DNA of 64,000 nucleotides from Pontibacter burrus. Lineage in GTDB: Bacteria; Bacteroidota; Bacteroidia; Cytophagales; Hymenobacteraceae. Where the stretch lies: assembly GCF_010686685.1 (NCBI RefSeq), contig NZ_JAAGWD010000003.1, forward strand, positions 1-64,000, given 5' to 3'. A program made the translations under genes and the position numbers. A model generated the notes under the pieces. That model saw only the letters and a program-made list of their open reading frames with translations. It searched no databases and was not told the origin of the DNA. Of this stretch, positions 9,892-18,749 are shown one piece after another; the stretch's first letter is position 1; each line of letters opens with the position of its first letter.

Positions 9892-9921
9892 TAAAGATAG
9901 GAATTTCTAAAAGAAGGGCAA
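9892..9921 (-). promoter_or_regulatory. Promoter of the zinc protease gene
   Basis: On the minus strand TTG (9919-9921) is followed after exactly 19 bases by TATCTTTA (9892-9899), one base off the TAnnTTTG consensus. The leader to the ATG at 9837 would be about 48 bases. Confidence 0.55.
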
Positions 9922-10172
9922 TAGTACCTGTGGCTCTTGTTAAGACTAATGTCTGGCGCAATGGTTTAATAGCGCTGGATTTTTATAGTTTGATTTGGGT
10001 TTAAATTGATGAAGTTTGATGAGGTGAAGTATGGTTGATGCTATAGTTATAGTTTACTATAGTGCTTAGTTAGTATTGTCATCCTGAGCATTCTTGAGAC
10101 GAGAGTCGAAAAGAGCCAGCGCAGCTGTGAAGGATCTTATTTGTCCTATAGTTGCCTTTGCCTGCTGCTGGA

Positions 10173-10630
10173 ATCAAGCCGTTTCTTCTATAGTTACCTC
10201 TTATCCTGGGAGCTCTATTAGCCTATAGTGTTATAGTTGCTTTGGTGCGCTCACGGCCGCGAGGCCCCGTCTTTGGGTATCGCGCTGCTGCCTTTTTGCT
10301 ACCCTCGCTGTGCTCGTGTTGCCTGCGGCACCACAATAAGTCAAAGGCGCTCAACCCAAAGACTGAAATCGCTCGATAGTTTATGCTATAGTTTAATGAA
10401 TGGCTATAGTTGCATCGCCTTTTCGTGGTTGTAGTTCCTTGTGGTTGTAGTTCCTTAGGGTCAGGCTGCGCCTGCCTGCTCGTGGTCTTTAACTATAGAG
10501 TTATAAAACTTTGGCGAAGGCAGAAAGTCCCCCTTTGAAGGGGGTAGGGGGATGACCAGCAACTATAGAACTATAACCTAGAATGATCGCAACAGCAGAA
10601 TTCCCCTCTTGGGAGGGGTAGGGGTGGGTT
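10173..10630 (-). repeat. Four-copy structured repeat, copy B
   Basis: Same module as copy A; core 10240-10365 with the stem GTCTTTGGG / CCCAAAGAC and a loop close to that of copy A. This copy is longer (458 nt) because of a 16-bp tandem duplication and an extra block holding CCCCCTTTGAAGGGGG near 10529. It ends in GGGAGGGGTAGGGGTGGG (10611-10628), a G-quadruplex-type motif. The rest of the 9838-10814 spacer has a GTCATCCTGAGC-type repeat near 10079 and many CTATAG sites; no gene is supported. Confidence 0.85.
10425..10456. repeat. 16-bp tandem duplication
   Basis: GTGGTTGTAGTTCCTT occurs twice back to back (10425-10440 and 10441-10456) inside repeat copy B. The other three copies have a single version, so this is a local slippage or duplication event. 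Confidence 0.9.
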
Positions 10631-10814
10631 AAAATGCTAACTATAAAACTATAGCTCTAACTCTAACTATAGCAGTAGCTAAAGAAATTCTCCGCCTCAG
10701 ACAAGGGGATAAAGAGGTGGTTGGACCAAGGCAACTATAAAACTGTAGACTCAACATTAGCGAACAGCTTCAATCCATCAAATCCCACTTAATCCGCGGT
10801 TCAGACAAATCAAC

Positions 10815-11897
10815 TCAAAACTCCAGTGTAAACTGGTAGCCTTCCTGAAGGCGGTCGTGCTGGTAGAGGAGGGAGCTGGCAGAAATGCCGAGCAGGCGTA
10901 CCGGGTATTGTGGGAGTTGTGGGGTGCGCAGCAGGTCGCGGGCGACTGTGAAAATGGCATCGGCAGAGCTGATTTCACTTACAAAGGTTTTGCTGCGGGT
11001 GTTCAGGGTAAAATCGAAATATTTTATTTTCAGGGTAATGGTGCGGGCGGTTGCTTTCAGGCGCTCCATGTCATGGGCTACTTCTTTTGCCAGGTATTCC
11101 AGCTGCACCAGCATAGCTTCTTCTTCGGCCAGGTCAGTTTCGAAGGTGCGCTCAGAACCTATAGATTTGCGGATGCGATGGGGTTGCACCTCACGGTCGT
11201 CCTGGGCCCGGGCAATGCGGTAATAATAGCGGCCCACCTTTCCGAAGTGGCGTACAAGTTCTTCTTCGGAGCGCTCGCGCAGGTCGGCCCCGGTCAGTAT
11301 GCCCATGCTCTGCATTTTGGTGGCAGTTACTTTGCCAATGCCATAAAACTTGCCGATCTCAAGTGCTGCCACCACTTCTTCGGCCTTGTCAGGGGTAATG
11401 AGCGTGTACCCGTTTGGTTTGTTCATGTCCGACGCAATCTTGGCCAGAAACTTACTGAAAGAAACACCTGCCGAAGCAGTTAGGCCAGTTTCTTCAAAAA
11501 TACGCTGTCTGATCTGGTTGGCGATGATAGTGGCAGATGGCATCCCGATCTTGTTTTCGGTCACATCTAGGTATGCTTCGTCTAGAGAAAGAGGCTCCAC
11601 CAGGTCGGTATAACTATAGAATATCTCCCTGATTTGCCTGGAAACAGCACTGTATACATCAAAGCGGGCTTTTACAAAAATAAGGTGCGGGCACCGCTGT
11701 GCCGCAATCTTGGACGACAGAGCAGAATGTACACCATATTTGCGGGCTTCGTAGCTGGCTGCCGCTACCACACCACGCGCCCTGGAGCCACCTACCGCTA
11801 CAGGCTTACCGCGCAGCTCCGGGTTGTCACGCTGCTCCACCGACGCAAAAAAAGCGTCCATATCGATGTGGATGATCTTACGGATGGGCTGGCTCAA
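10815..11897 (-). CDS. dinB: DNA polymerase IV
   Basis: 360 residues, Y-family translesion polymerase. The palm begins HIDMDAFFASVEQ with catalytic D12, and the second acidic cluster SLDEAYLDV supplies D106 and E107; helix-hairpin-helix and little-finger regions follow. Role: error-prone bypass of damaged template bases. The start is TTG at 11897, since no ATG exists upstream of the essential first Asp except this codon's frame. A TAAATTTG promoter element lies just upstream. It is followed in transcription order by repeat copy B. Confidence 0.96.
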   Translation of the reverse strand: MSQPIRKIIHIDMDAFFASVEQRDNPELRGKPVAVGGSRARGVVAAASYEARKYGVHSALSSKIAAQRCPHLIFVKARFDVYSAVSRQIREIFYSYTDLVEPLSLDEAYLDVTENKIGMPSATIIANQIRQRIFEETGLTASAGVSFSKFLAKIASDMNKPNGYTLITPDKAEEVVAALEIGKFYGIGKVTATKMQSMGILTGADLRERSEEELVRHFGKVGRYYYRIARAQDDREVQPHRIRKSIGSERTFETDLAEEEAMLVQLEYLAKEVAHDMERLKATARTITLKIKYFDFTLNTRSKTFVSEISSADAIFTVARDLLRTPQLPQYPVRLLGISASSLLYQHDRLQEGYQFTLEF

Positions 11898-11925
11898 ATT
11901 ATAGACTTTACCTGGTGTGGAACTG

Positions 11926-11933
11926 CAAATTTA
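11926..11933 (-). promoter_or_regulatory. dinB promoter -7 element
   Basis: TAAATTTG on the minus strand, a match to TAnnTTTG, 29 bases before the TTG start of dinB. No clear TTG at the -33 position. I see no LexA-like operator. Confidence 0.45.
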
Positions 11934-12164
11934 AGCATTACTGAACTATAAAATGTCAGGCGGCAAGCTACTTTAAGCCAACAACATGCGCTTAAATACC
12001 TACTTATGATGAATTGGAATCAGTTTATAACAAAATATATAAAATGAAGTACTATATAGGGCAATAATCTTCCTCTACCGTTACAGCCATTTCCGGTTGT
12101 ATGTCTCTGTTTTGCCCGGCAGATACGATAGCACCATTATCTTTTAACCCTCTTAATCATTGCT

Positions 12165-15100
12165 ATGAAACAACTTTTACCCTGTAAGTACTTCTTACCA
12201 AAATCAACTAAAGCTAAGCCAATACCCTGCAACTATAGTTTCCTGTACTGTGTGTTGCCGGCTTTTTTTATGTTCTTTCTGGCTGCTGCTCCGGCAAGTG
12301 CGCAGCTTACCAAGGTCTGGGAAACACCGCCGTTTAAACATAGTTCTGGTTCAGGCAACTCATTTGTAGAACAGGAAGTGGATGGGGCAGGTAACCTGAT
12401 CATTCTCGGTTCTGGCTTAACCCTCTATAAGTACGATGCTACCGGCAGGCAGCTGTGGGTAAATAAGTATGAGGTACTAGGAAATACGCCCACGAATGCC
12501 GGCTTATGGCTGGATAAGGCAGATAACAGCTATGTGCTATGGGGAAACGTGCTCGTAAAGTATGGACCAACCGGAAATCTGATCTGGACCAAAACATTTG
12601 ATAGCTCACAAGGCGGCGTGGAAAGTGTTTCTGCGATGACGATGGATGCGGAAGGTAATATCTACGTGACCGGCAGAGTGGATAATGGCGGTACGGCTGT
12701 GTTGGGTGCTCAAAAATTATCACCTGCAGGGGCAGTGCTCTGGACAAGTAAAGTAACGGGGTTAGATGTCGGGCAGGTAATTGAGGTTGACGATAAGGGA
12801 GGGGTGTATGTGCTTACTTCCGCAACTAATCTGGTTCCTGGCAATGAGAGTATTATCCTGTTTAAATTTAATTCTACCACGGGCGCTGAAGAAATGCAGC
12901 AATTCTACAATACGCCACGGTTCCCATCATATTACGAAACTCCCAGAAAACTTCTTATCTCAAAGGCTGGTGAAATTTATGCTTTTGTAGATATGGTACG
13001 GGGGAATAATGAAGCAAGACAGCTTTTCCTCTATAAAGCCACTGTAAACGGGACGCTGATCTATAAGAAAGGGTTAGGAAAAACCGAAGAAGCTACGCTC
13101 TTGGATGCCGTATTTGCTGCTAACGAAGACATTATTGTATTAGGCCGCCTGCTGAAATACCGCACCACCTGGGACCACTTTATGACGCGTATTACGCCGA
13201 ATGCAGATCATATTTGGTACCACACCTTTAATGTATACGAAGCTGATAACATGGTCAGGTATTTCTCGCCGGCAGCAGAAGGATTCTCAGTTAAATCAGA
13301 TGGAAGTATAGCCATTGCGGGTAGTTATTCTTATCTCAGAATCGTGCCTTTCTCTGCGCCCGAGTCTTTCACAGAATATCCAAAATTGATCGTGGCTACT
13401 TTTAATAAAGACGGTGTGGAAACCTGGCGACAGGTGATGGAACACCATACCAGGCGGGATGGTATTGCAGGGGTGAGCTACCTAAACGACAAGAGCTTCT
13501 ATGTTACAGGAGCCATCAGTAACATGCCAGACTTTTATACTCCGGTAAACCTGGTGGCCATGAAATTCGCAGACTGTTCCGGCTTTACAGCCAGTGCCGG
13601 CACAGACAAACAGATTTGCGCAGGTGGAAATGTACAGCTGCAAGCTTCGGGTGGTACGACCTATAGTTGGGCACCGGCGACAGGGCTCTCTGCTACAAAT
13701 GTGGCTAATCCAGTAGCATCTCCAGCGCAGACTACAACTTACACGGTTACAGTAACCAATGCTGATGGCTGCACTGCTACAGACCAGGTGGTGGTAACCG
13801 TTAACCCAACTCCAACAGCTAAAATTACAGCTGGTGGCGCTACTACTTTCTGTACCGGTGGCTCGGTGGTTTTAACTGCCGATACTGGTACTGGCTATAG
13901 TTACCAGTGGCTACGCAACGGCAGTGCTATTAATGGCGCAACAGCAGTTAACTACACTGCTACAACGGCCGGCAACTATAGTGTAGTGGTTAATGCTGGC
14001 AACTGTAGTGCTACCTCAGCAAGTGTAGCAGTAAATGTAACAACTGGCGTAACGGCATCTGCCGGGGAAGATCAGACGATCTGTGCAGGAGGCAGTGTGC
14101 AGTTGCAGGCATCAGGCGGAACAACGTATTCCTGGTCTCCGGCTACTGGCTTATCAGCAACTAATGTGGCAACCCCGATGGCATCGCCAGCACAAACCAC
14201 CACCTACACGGTAACAGTAAGCAATGGAAGCGGCTGTACCGCAACCGACCAGGTAACTGTAACCATTAACGCTGCACCAACGGCAACGATAACAGCTAGC
14301 GGCGCTACTACTTTCTGCGATGGTGGTTCCGTTACATTAACTGCCAATGCCGGCTCTGGCTATAGTTATCAATGGCTGAAGGATGGCAACCCGATCAACA
14401 ACGCTACTGCAAGAACCTTTACAACAGCGGCAGCAGGAGACTTTTCTGTTCGCGTTACAAATAGTAGCGGATGTACGACTAGTTCAGCAGTAACCAAAGT
14501 AACGGTAACTACGCCACCAACTGTAATTGCCGGTCAGGACCAGAGTGTTTGTGTAAATGCTACGGCCTTAACTTTAACCGGCTTTAGCCCGGCAGGAGGT
14601 ACCTGGTCGGGGCCTGGTGTGAGCGCCAACGGTTTGTTTAACCCGACAACAGCGGGAGTAGGATCACATACCTTAACTTACACTGTAAACCAGAACAGCT
14701 GTACTGTAAGCGCAACCAAAGTCATAACTGTAACGCCTGGCGTGGCAAGTTCGGCGGGCAGCATTTCGGGGGATGCTGCGGTTTGTGCAGGTGCAACTAA
14801 CCTAACCTATAGTATACCAGCCGTAAGCGGCGCTACCAACTATACCTGGACGGTACCAAACGGCTTTACTATAACCAGCGGACAAGGGACAGGAACTATA
14901 ACCGTGACGGCAGGTAATACAAGTGGCAGCATTTCAGTAAGAGCACAAAACGGGTGCGGTAGCTCCGATCCGTCAACTATAGCTGTAAATGTTTCGGCTA
15001 TTCCGACAGCCAGCATCACGACTGGTGGCAGCACCTCGCTTTGCACCGGCGGTTCGGTTACGCTCACAGCCAATGCGGGCACAGGCTATAGTTACCAGTG

Positions 15101-16487
15101 GCTGCGCAATGGCAGCGCCATCAGCAATGCAACGGGCAATACCTATACAGTCAATTCCGCCGGCGATTATGCCATAGTGGTGCGCAATGCAGGAGGCTGT
15201 TCGGCTACATCTACTGCCGTGAGGGTAACTATGGCTGCAGGCGTATCCGCATCGGCCGGAGAAGATAAATCCATTTGTGCGGGAGGCAGTGTGCAGCTGC
15301 AGGCGACTGGAGGAACAACGTACACCTGGTCGCCGGCTACAGGCTTATCGGCTGCCAATGTATCCAATCCAACGGCATCCCCAACCCAGACTACAACTTA
15401 CACGGTAACCGTTATAAGTGCTAACGGCTGTATAGCTACAGATCAGGTTACTGTTACCGTTAACCAGGCACCTTCCGCAACTATAACTGCCAGTGGCGCT
15501 ACCAGCTTCTGCGAAGGCGGCTCTGTAACCTTGTCGGCAACTACCGGCGCAAACTATAGCTACCAGTGGCAGCGTAACGGCGCAACTATAGCGGGAGCTA
15601 CGGCAGCGACTTACAACGCCACCACCAACGGAAACTATAGTGTAATCATCAGCAACGGAAACTGCGCGGCTACGGCCACACCGCTAGCTGTTAACGTTAC
15701 CAGCAACATCAGCAACAACACCATTGCATCCGGCAACCAGACCATGTGTGCAGGAGCGGCAGCCGCTGAACTGCGCGGCACTGTGCCTTCAGGCGGAAGC
15801 GGAACCTACACTTACCAGTGGCAACAAAGTGCCAGCGGCGGCAACTATACAAACATACAGGGTGCCACTTCGAAGAACTATAGCCCGGGTAACCTGAGTG
15901 CCTCTGCCTGGTTCAGAAGAGTTGTTTCAGCGGGTGGTTGCAGCAACACAAGCGAAGCCGTCAGAGTTACAGTTAATCCGGTGCCAGTGGTAACGTTGGG
16001 TACGTTCAGTAAAGTCTGTACCCAGGACGAAGCACTTACCCTGACCAATGGCCAGCCAACGGGCGGTACCTACAGTGGTCCGGGCGTTGAGAATGGCATC
16101 TTTAACCCGGCAACAGCTGGCCCCGGCACACACACCATTACCTATACTTACGCTGAGGGCGGCAACTGTTCAGTATCAGCCACACAAACTATAGTTGTGG
16201 AAGAATGTGTAACCGGCGTGGAAGACGAAGAGCCACCACACAAATTTGTCATGTTCCCGAACCCGGCGAAAGACAACCTGTACCTAGAAGTTGACCTGCC
16301 GCAGCGCACCGATGTAAGTATTCGCCTTGTAGATGCCCGTGGCCGCGTGATTCTGAAACAGGACTATACCGGTAAAGCAGGAGCCTTTACAGAAACCCTG
16401 AAACTCGGCGAAATGGCCAAGGGCTTATACATACTGCAGCTCACAACCAAAGATGGGATGTACTCCAGAAGGGTAGTGCTGTGGTAA
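12165..16487 (+). CDS. Giant Ig/PKD-repeat protein with T9SS sorting domain
   Basis: 1440 residues, predicted to be exported and anchored or released at the cell surface by the type IX secretion system. An N-terminal signal (about 1-47, ending PASAQ) leads into a beta-propeller-like region (about 50-465) with SBBP-like repeats such as DAEGNIYVTG. From about 470 to 1345 come tandem beta-sandwich modules: type A (CAGGSVQLQASGGTTYSW) at about 471, 628 and 1026; type B (GYSYQWLRNGSAI) at about 554, 705, 948 and 1105; plus four divergent modules. The C-terminus (about 1358-1440) has FPNPAKDN and ends YSRRVVLW, a type A sorting domain. Role could be adhesion or gliding as in SprB-like proteins; this is inference. 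It contains 13 CTATAG sites. Confidence 0.93.
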   Translation: MKQLLPCKYFLPKSTKAKPIPCNYSFLYCVLPAFFMFFLAAAPASAQLTKVWETPPFKHSSGSGNSFVEQEVDGAGNLIILGSGLTLYKYDATGRQLWVNKYEVLGNTPTNAGLWLDKADNSYVLWGNVLVKYGPTGNLIWTKTFDSSQGGVESVSAMTMDAEGNIYVTGRVDNGGTAVLGAQKLSPAGAVLWTSKVTGLDVGQVIEVDDKGGVYVLTSATNLVPGNESIILFKFNSTTGAEEMQQFYNTPRFPSYYETPRKLLISKAGEIYAFVDMVRGNNEARQLFLYKATVNGTLIYKKGLGKTEEATLLDAVFAANEDIIVLGRLLKYRTTWDHFMTRITPNADHIWYHTFNVYEADNMVRYFSPAAEGFSVKSDGSIAIAGSYSYLRIVPFSAPESFTEYPKLIVATFNKDGVETWRQVMEHHTRRDGIAGVSYLNDKSFYVTGAISNMPDFYTPVNLVAMKFADCSGFTASAGTDKQICAGGNVQLQASGGTTYSWAPATGLSATNVANPVASPAQTTTYTVTVTNADGCTATDQVVVTVNPTPTAKITAGGATTFCTGGSVVLTADTGTGYSYQWLRNGSAINGATAVNYTATTAGNYSVVVNAGNCSATSASVAVNVTTGVTASAGEDQTICAGGSVQLQASGGTTYSWSPATGLSATNVATPMASPAQTTTYTVTVSNGSGCTATDQVTVTINAAPTATITASGATTFCDGGSVTLTANAGSGYSYQWLKDGNPINNATARTFTTAAAGDFSVRVTNSSGCTTSSAVTKVTVTTPPTVIAGQDQSVCVNATALTLTGFSPAGGTWSGPGVSANGLFNPTTAGVGSHTLTYTVNQNSCTVSATKVITVTPGVASSAGSISGDAAVCAGATNLTYSIPAVSGATNYTWTVPNGFTITSGQGTGTITVTAGNTSGSISVRAQNGCGSSDPSTIAVNVSAIPTASITTGGSTSLCTGGSVTLTANAGTGYSYQWLRNGSAISNATGNTYTVNSAGDYAIVVRNAGGCSATSTAVRVTMAAGVSASAGEDKSICAGGSVQLQATGGTTYTWSPATGLSAANVSNPTASPTQTTTYTVTVISANGCIATDQVTVTVNQAPSATITASGATSFCEGGSVTLSATTGANYSYQWQRNGATIAGATAATYNATTNGNYSVIISNGNCAATATPLAVNVTSNISNNTIASGNQTMCAGAAAAELRGTVPSGGSGTYTYQWQQSASGGNYTNIQGATSKNYSPGNLSASAWFRRVVSAGGCSNTSEAVRVTVNPVPVVTLGTFSKVCTQDEALTLTNGQPTGGTYSGPGVENGIFNPATAGPGTHTITYTYAEGGNCSVSATQTIVVEECVTGVEDEEPPHKFVMFPNPAKDNLYLEVDLPQRTDVSIRLVDARGRVILKQDYTGKAGAFTETLKLGEMAKGLYILQLTTKDGMYSRRVVLW

Positions 16488-16558
16488 ACTATAGTTGTAC
16501 ACGCAAAGGCCGTGGTTACGTATAGGTTTACTTTGGATGCAGTTAAAAGGCAGATGCT

Positions 16559-16903
16559 ATGAGCGAAAAAGTATGGTTTATAACGGGTGTGTCCGGTGGT
16601 TTTGGGCGTGCGCTGGCCGAGCAGGCAGCCAAACGCGGCGACAAAGTGATTGGCACTGTGCGGCAGCACCGGCAGCTCGAAGAGTTTAACGCCATCAGGC
16701 CAGGCAGCACGTTTGCTTACCTAATGGATGTGACCAATGCCGATGGCGTAAAGGCAACTATAGATGCGGCCATAAAACACCTGGGCCGGATAGATGTGCT
16801 GGTAAACAATGCGGGTTTTGGCCTGCTCGGCTCCGTAGAAGAAGCAACTATGGCCGACTTCAGGGAGGTGATGGAGGCCAACTTCTTCGGGGCGAAACTA
16901 TAA
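16559..16903 (+). pseudogene. Truncated short-chain dehydrogenase
   Basis: 114 residues matching only the N-terminal half of a classical short-chain dehydrogenase/reductase: cofactor motif TGVSGGFG near residue 10 and VNNAGFG near residue 82. Family members are about 250-280 residues and carry the catalytic Ser and YxxxK after the point where this frame stops, so it cannot be an active enzyme. The protein ends EANFFGAKL, where the last two residues and stop come from AAACTATAA; the next gene starts 11 bases later. The break thus falls in a CTATAG-family site. Very likely a deletion remnant. Confidence 0.8.
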
Positions 16904-16914
16904 AACCTTAAGCT

Positions 16915-17610
16915 ATGAAAGTATTATTTGTTTTAACCTCACACGATAAACTTGGCGATACAGGCAAGAAGACCGGATTCTGGATTGAAGAGTTCGCCGC
17001 ACCATACTATACGCTTGCCGACGAAGGCGTTGAAATTGACCTGGCATCCCCGAAAGGCGGACAACCACCCATCGACCCAAAAAGTACAGAGCCCGATGCA
17101 CAAACCGAGGCAACCAAACGTTTTTACGAAGACGAAGACCTGCAGCATAAACTCTCCAAAACCAAAAAACTGAGCGAGATTAAAGCCCAGGATTACGATG
17201 CCGTGTTTTATCCCGGTGGCCATGGACCGCTTTGGGATCTGGCAAATGACCAGGATTCCATCAGGCTGATTGAAGCGTTTTACAATGCTAAAAAGCCTGT
17301 CGCAGCTGTTTGTCATGGTCCTGCCGTGTTGGCCCAGGCCAGATCTGAAGATGGCAGGCCACTGGTACAAGGCAAGAAAGTAGCAGGCTTTACTAATACC
17401 GAAGAGGAGGCCGTGCAGCTTACCAATGTAGTGCCTTTTCTGGTAGAAGACAGACTGAAAGAACTGGGAGGAAACTATAGCAAAGTTGGTGACTGGCAAC
17501 CACACGTTGTTACCGATGGATTACTGATTACAGGCCAGAACCCTGCTTCTTCGGAGCCCGCTGCCGAGGCCCTGTTAAAGCTGCTGCAGAAACAAAAGAG
17601 CAATGCTTGA
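16915..17610 (+). CDS. DJ-1/PfpI family protein, Hsp31-like
   Basis: 231 residues, class I glutamine amidotransferase-like fold. The nucleophilic-elbow Cys is in AAVCHGPAVL (about residue 128), and YPGGHGPLWDL matches the Hsp31/HchA-type subgroup. Related proteins act as glyoxalase III, deglycase or holding chaperone; the exact activity here is not shown by sequence alone. ATG start, preceded directly by the truncated dehydrogenase remnant. Probably cytoplasmic. Confidence 0.9.
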   Translation: MKVLFVLTSHDKLGDTGKKTGFWIEEFAAPYYTLADEGVEIDLASPKGGQPPIDPKSTEPDAQTEATKRFYEDEDLQHKLSKTKKLSEIKAQDYDAVFYPGGHGPLWDLANDQDSIRLIEAFYNAKKPVAAVCHGPAVLAQARSEDGRPLVQGKKVAGFTNTEEEAVQLTNVVPFLVEDRLKELGGNYSKVGDWQPHVVTDGLLITGQNPASSEPAAEALLKLLQKQKSNA

Positions 17611-17746
17611 AATTAAATGCTCAAACTATAGATTTATAATGCAACTGGGCGACAGGCTGGTTTTTACAGAATGATAGCATTGTAAGCGCCCATCTAAACA
17701 AAATGTGTAGTTTTATGTCCTTACAAAGAGCATCAGCTATCGCTAC

Positions 17747-18601
17747 ATGACAAGAAAAATCAAGAAAAAGCATAAAGCAGTGCATGCCCCGATGGGTGAC
17801 CTGGTTACCTATCGGGCGCTGCCTACAAATTCTGTTGACTACATAGATCCGTTCCTGTTCCTGAATCACCATGGACCGCAGGTTTACAAGCCAAACAACT
17901 ATGGACTGCCTTTCGGGCCGCACCCGCACCGTGGTTTCGAAACCTTAACTTTTATACTGGATGGCGACATTATGCACCAGGATACAGGCGGAGGAAAAGA
18001 TGTGATTGAGGCTGGTGGTGTACAATGGATGACCGCCGGCTCAGGCCTGATCCATGCCGAAGTGTCATCAGATAAATTTAAGAAAGAAGGAGGCCCGCTG
18101 GAGATTCTGCAACTATGGTTTAACCTGCCCGCCAAACATAAAATGGCAAAGCCAAACTATATCGGTTTGCAGCAAGATGCCATACCATCTGTGGAAGAGA
18201 ATAATGGCAAAGTAAAAGTGAATGTGATTTCAGGAAACTGGCGCGAAACCAAGGGGCCAATTCCCTCTGTCAGCGATATACACATGGCAAGCATAGAACT
18301 CAAAGCCGGTGGCCGTTTTACGACAACTATAGCTGCTGACCGCAATATTTTCTTTTATGTGGTGCGCGGTTTTGTAAACGTAAACGGCGAAAGAGCAGAA
18401 AAGCTAAACCTGGTTGAGTTTGCCAACGAAGGAGAAGAACTGACGGTTGAAGCCTTGGAAGACAGCTATATCCTGCTCGGACATGCACAGCCATTTAACG
18501 AGCCGGTAGTATCACACGGGCCATTTGTGATGAACACCGAAGAGGAAATCCACCAGGCGTTCCGGGATTACCAACAAGGCAAAATGGGAGTGTGGGAATA
18601 G
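17747..18601 (+). CDS. Pirin family protein
   Basis: 284 residues, bicupin fold. The N-terminal cupin carries the metal-binding cluster PHPHRGFETLTF (about 63-74) and HQDTGG; the C-terminal pirin domain ends GPFVMNTEEEIHQAF. Bacterial pirins bind iron or other metals and some act as quercetin dioxygenases or modulators of pyruvate dehydrogenase; function here is not resolved. It stands alone with a terminator at 18718-18747 shared with the convergent gene. Confidence 0.92.
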   Translation: MTRKIKKKHKAVHAPMGDLVTYRALPTNSVDYIDPFLFLNHHGPQVYKPNNYGLPFGPHPHRGFETLTFILDGDIMHQDTGGGKDVIEAGGVQWMTAGSGLIHAEVSSDKFKKEGGPLEILQLWFNLPAKHKMAKPNYIGLQQDAIPSVEENNGKVKVNVISGNWRETKGPIPSVSDIHMASIELKAGGRFTTTIAADRNIFFYVVRGFVNVNGERAEKLNLVEFANEGEELTVEALEDSYILLGHAQPFNEPVVSHGPFVMNTEEEIHQAFRDYQQGKMGVWE

Positions 18602-18717
18602 AATTATGAATTATGAATTCATTTTCTTGATCAACTATAGTTCATATAGCATGTTATAAAATTCAGACCTTATAACTTCCTAACTCTTAAACCCTCTAAC
18701 TCCAAAACTCTTAAACT

Positions 18718-18747
18718 AAAAAGGTGTGGCTTAAACCACACCTTTTT
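18718..18747. terminator. Bidirectional terminator
   Basis: AAAAAGGTGTGG, six-base loop, CCACACCTTTTTT. The stem has A and T runs on both sides, so it can end both the pirin gene (plus) and the pseudouridine synthase paralogue (minus, stop at 18750). Confidence 0.85.
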
Positions 18748-18749
18748 TA

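Noticed and set aside
10815..11897. SOS (LexA-type) control of dinB
   Set aside because: No palindromic LexA-like operator was found upstream; only a housekeeping -7 element is visible.
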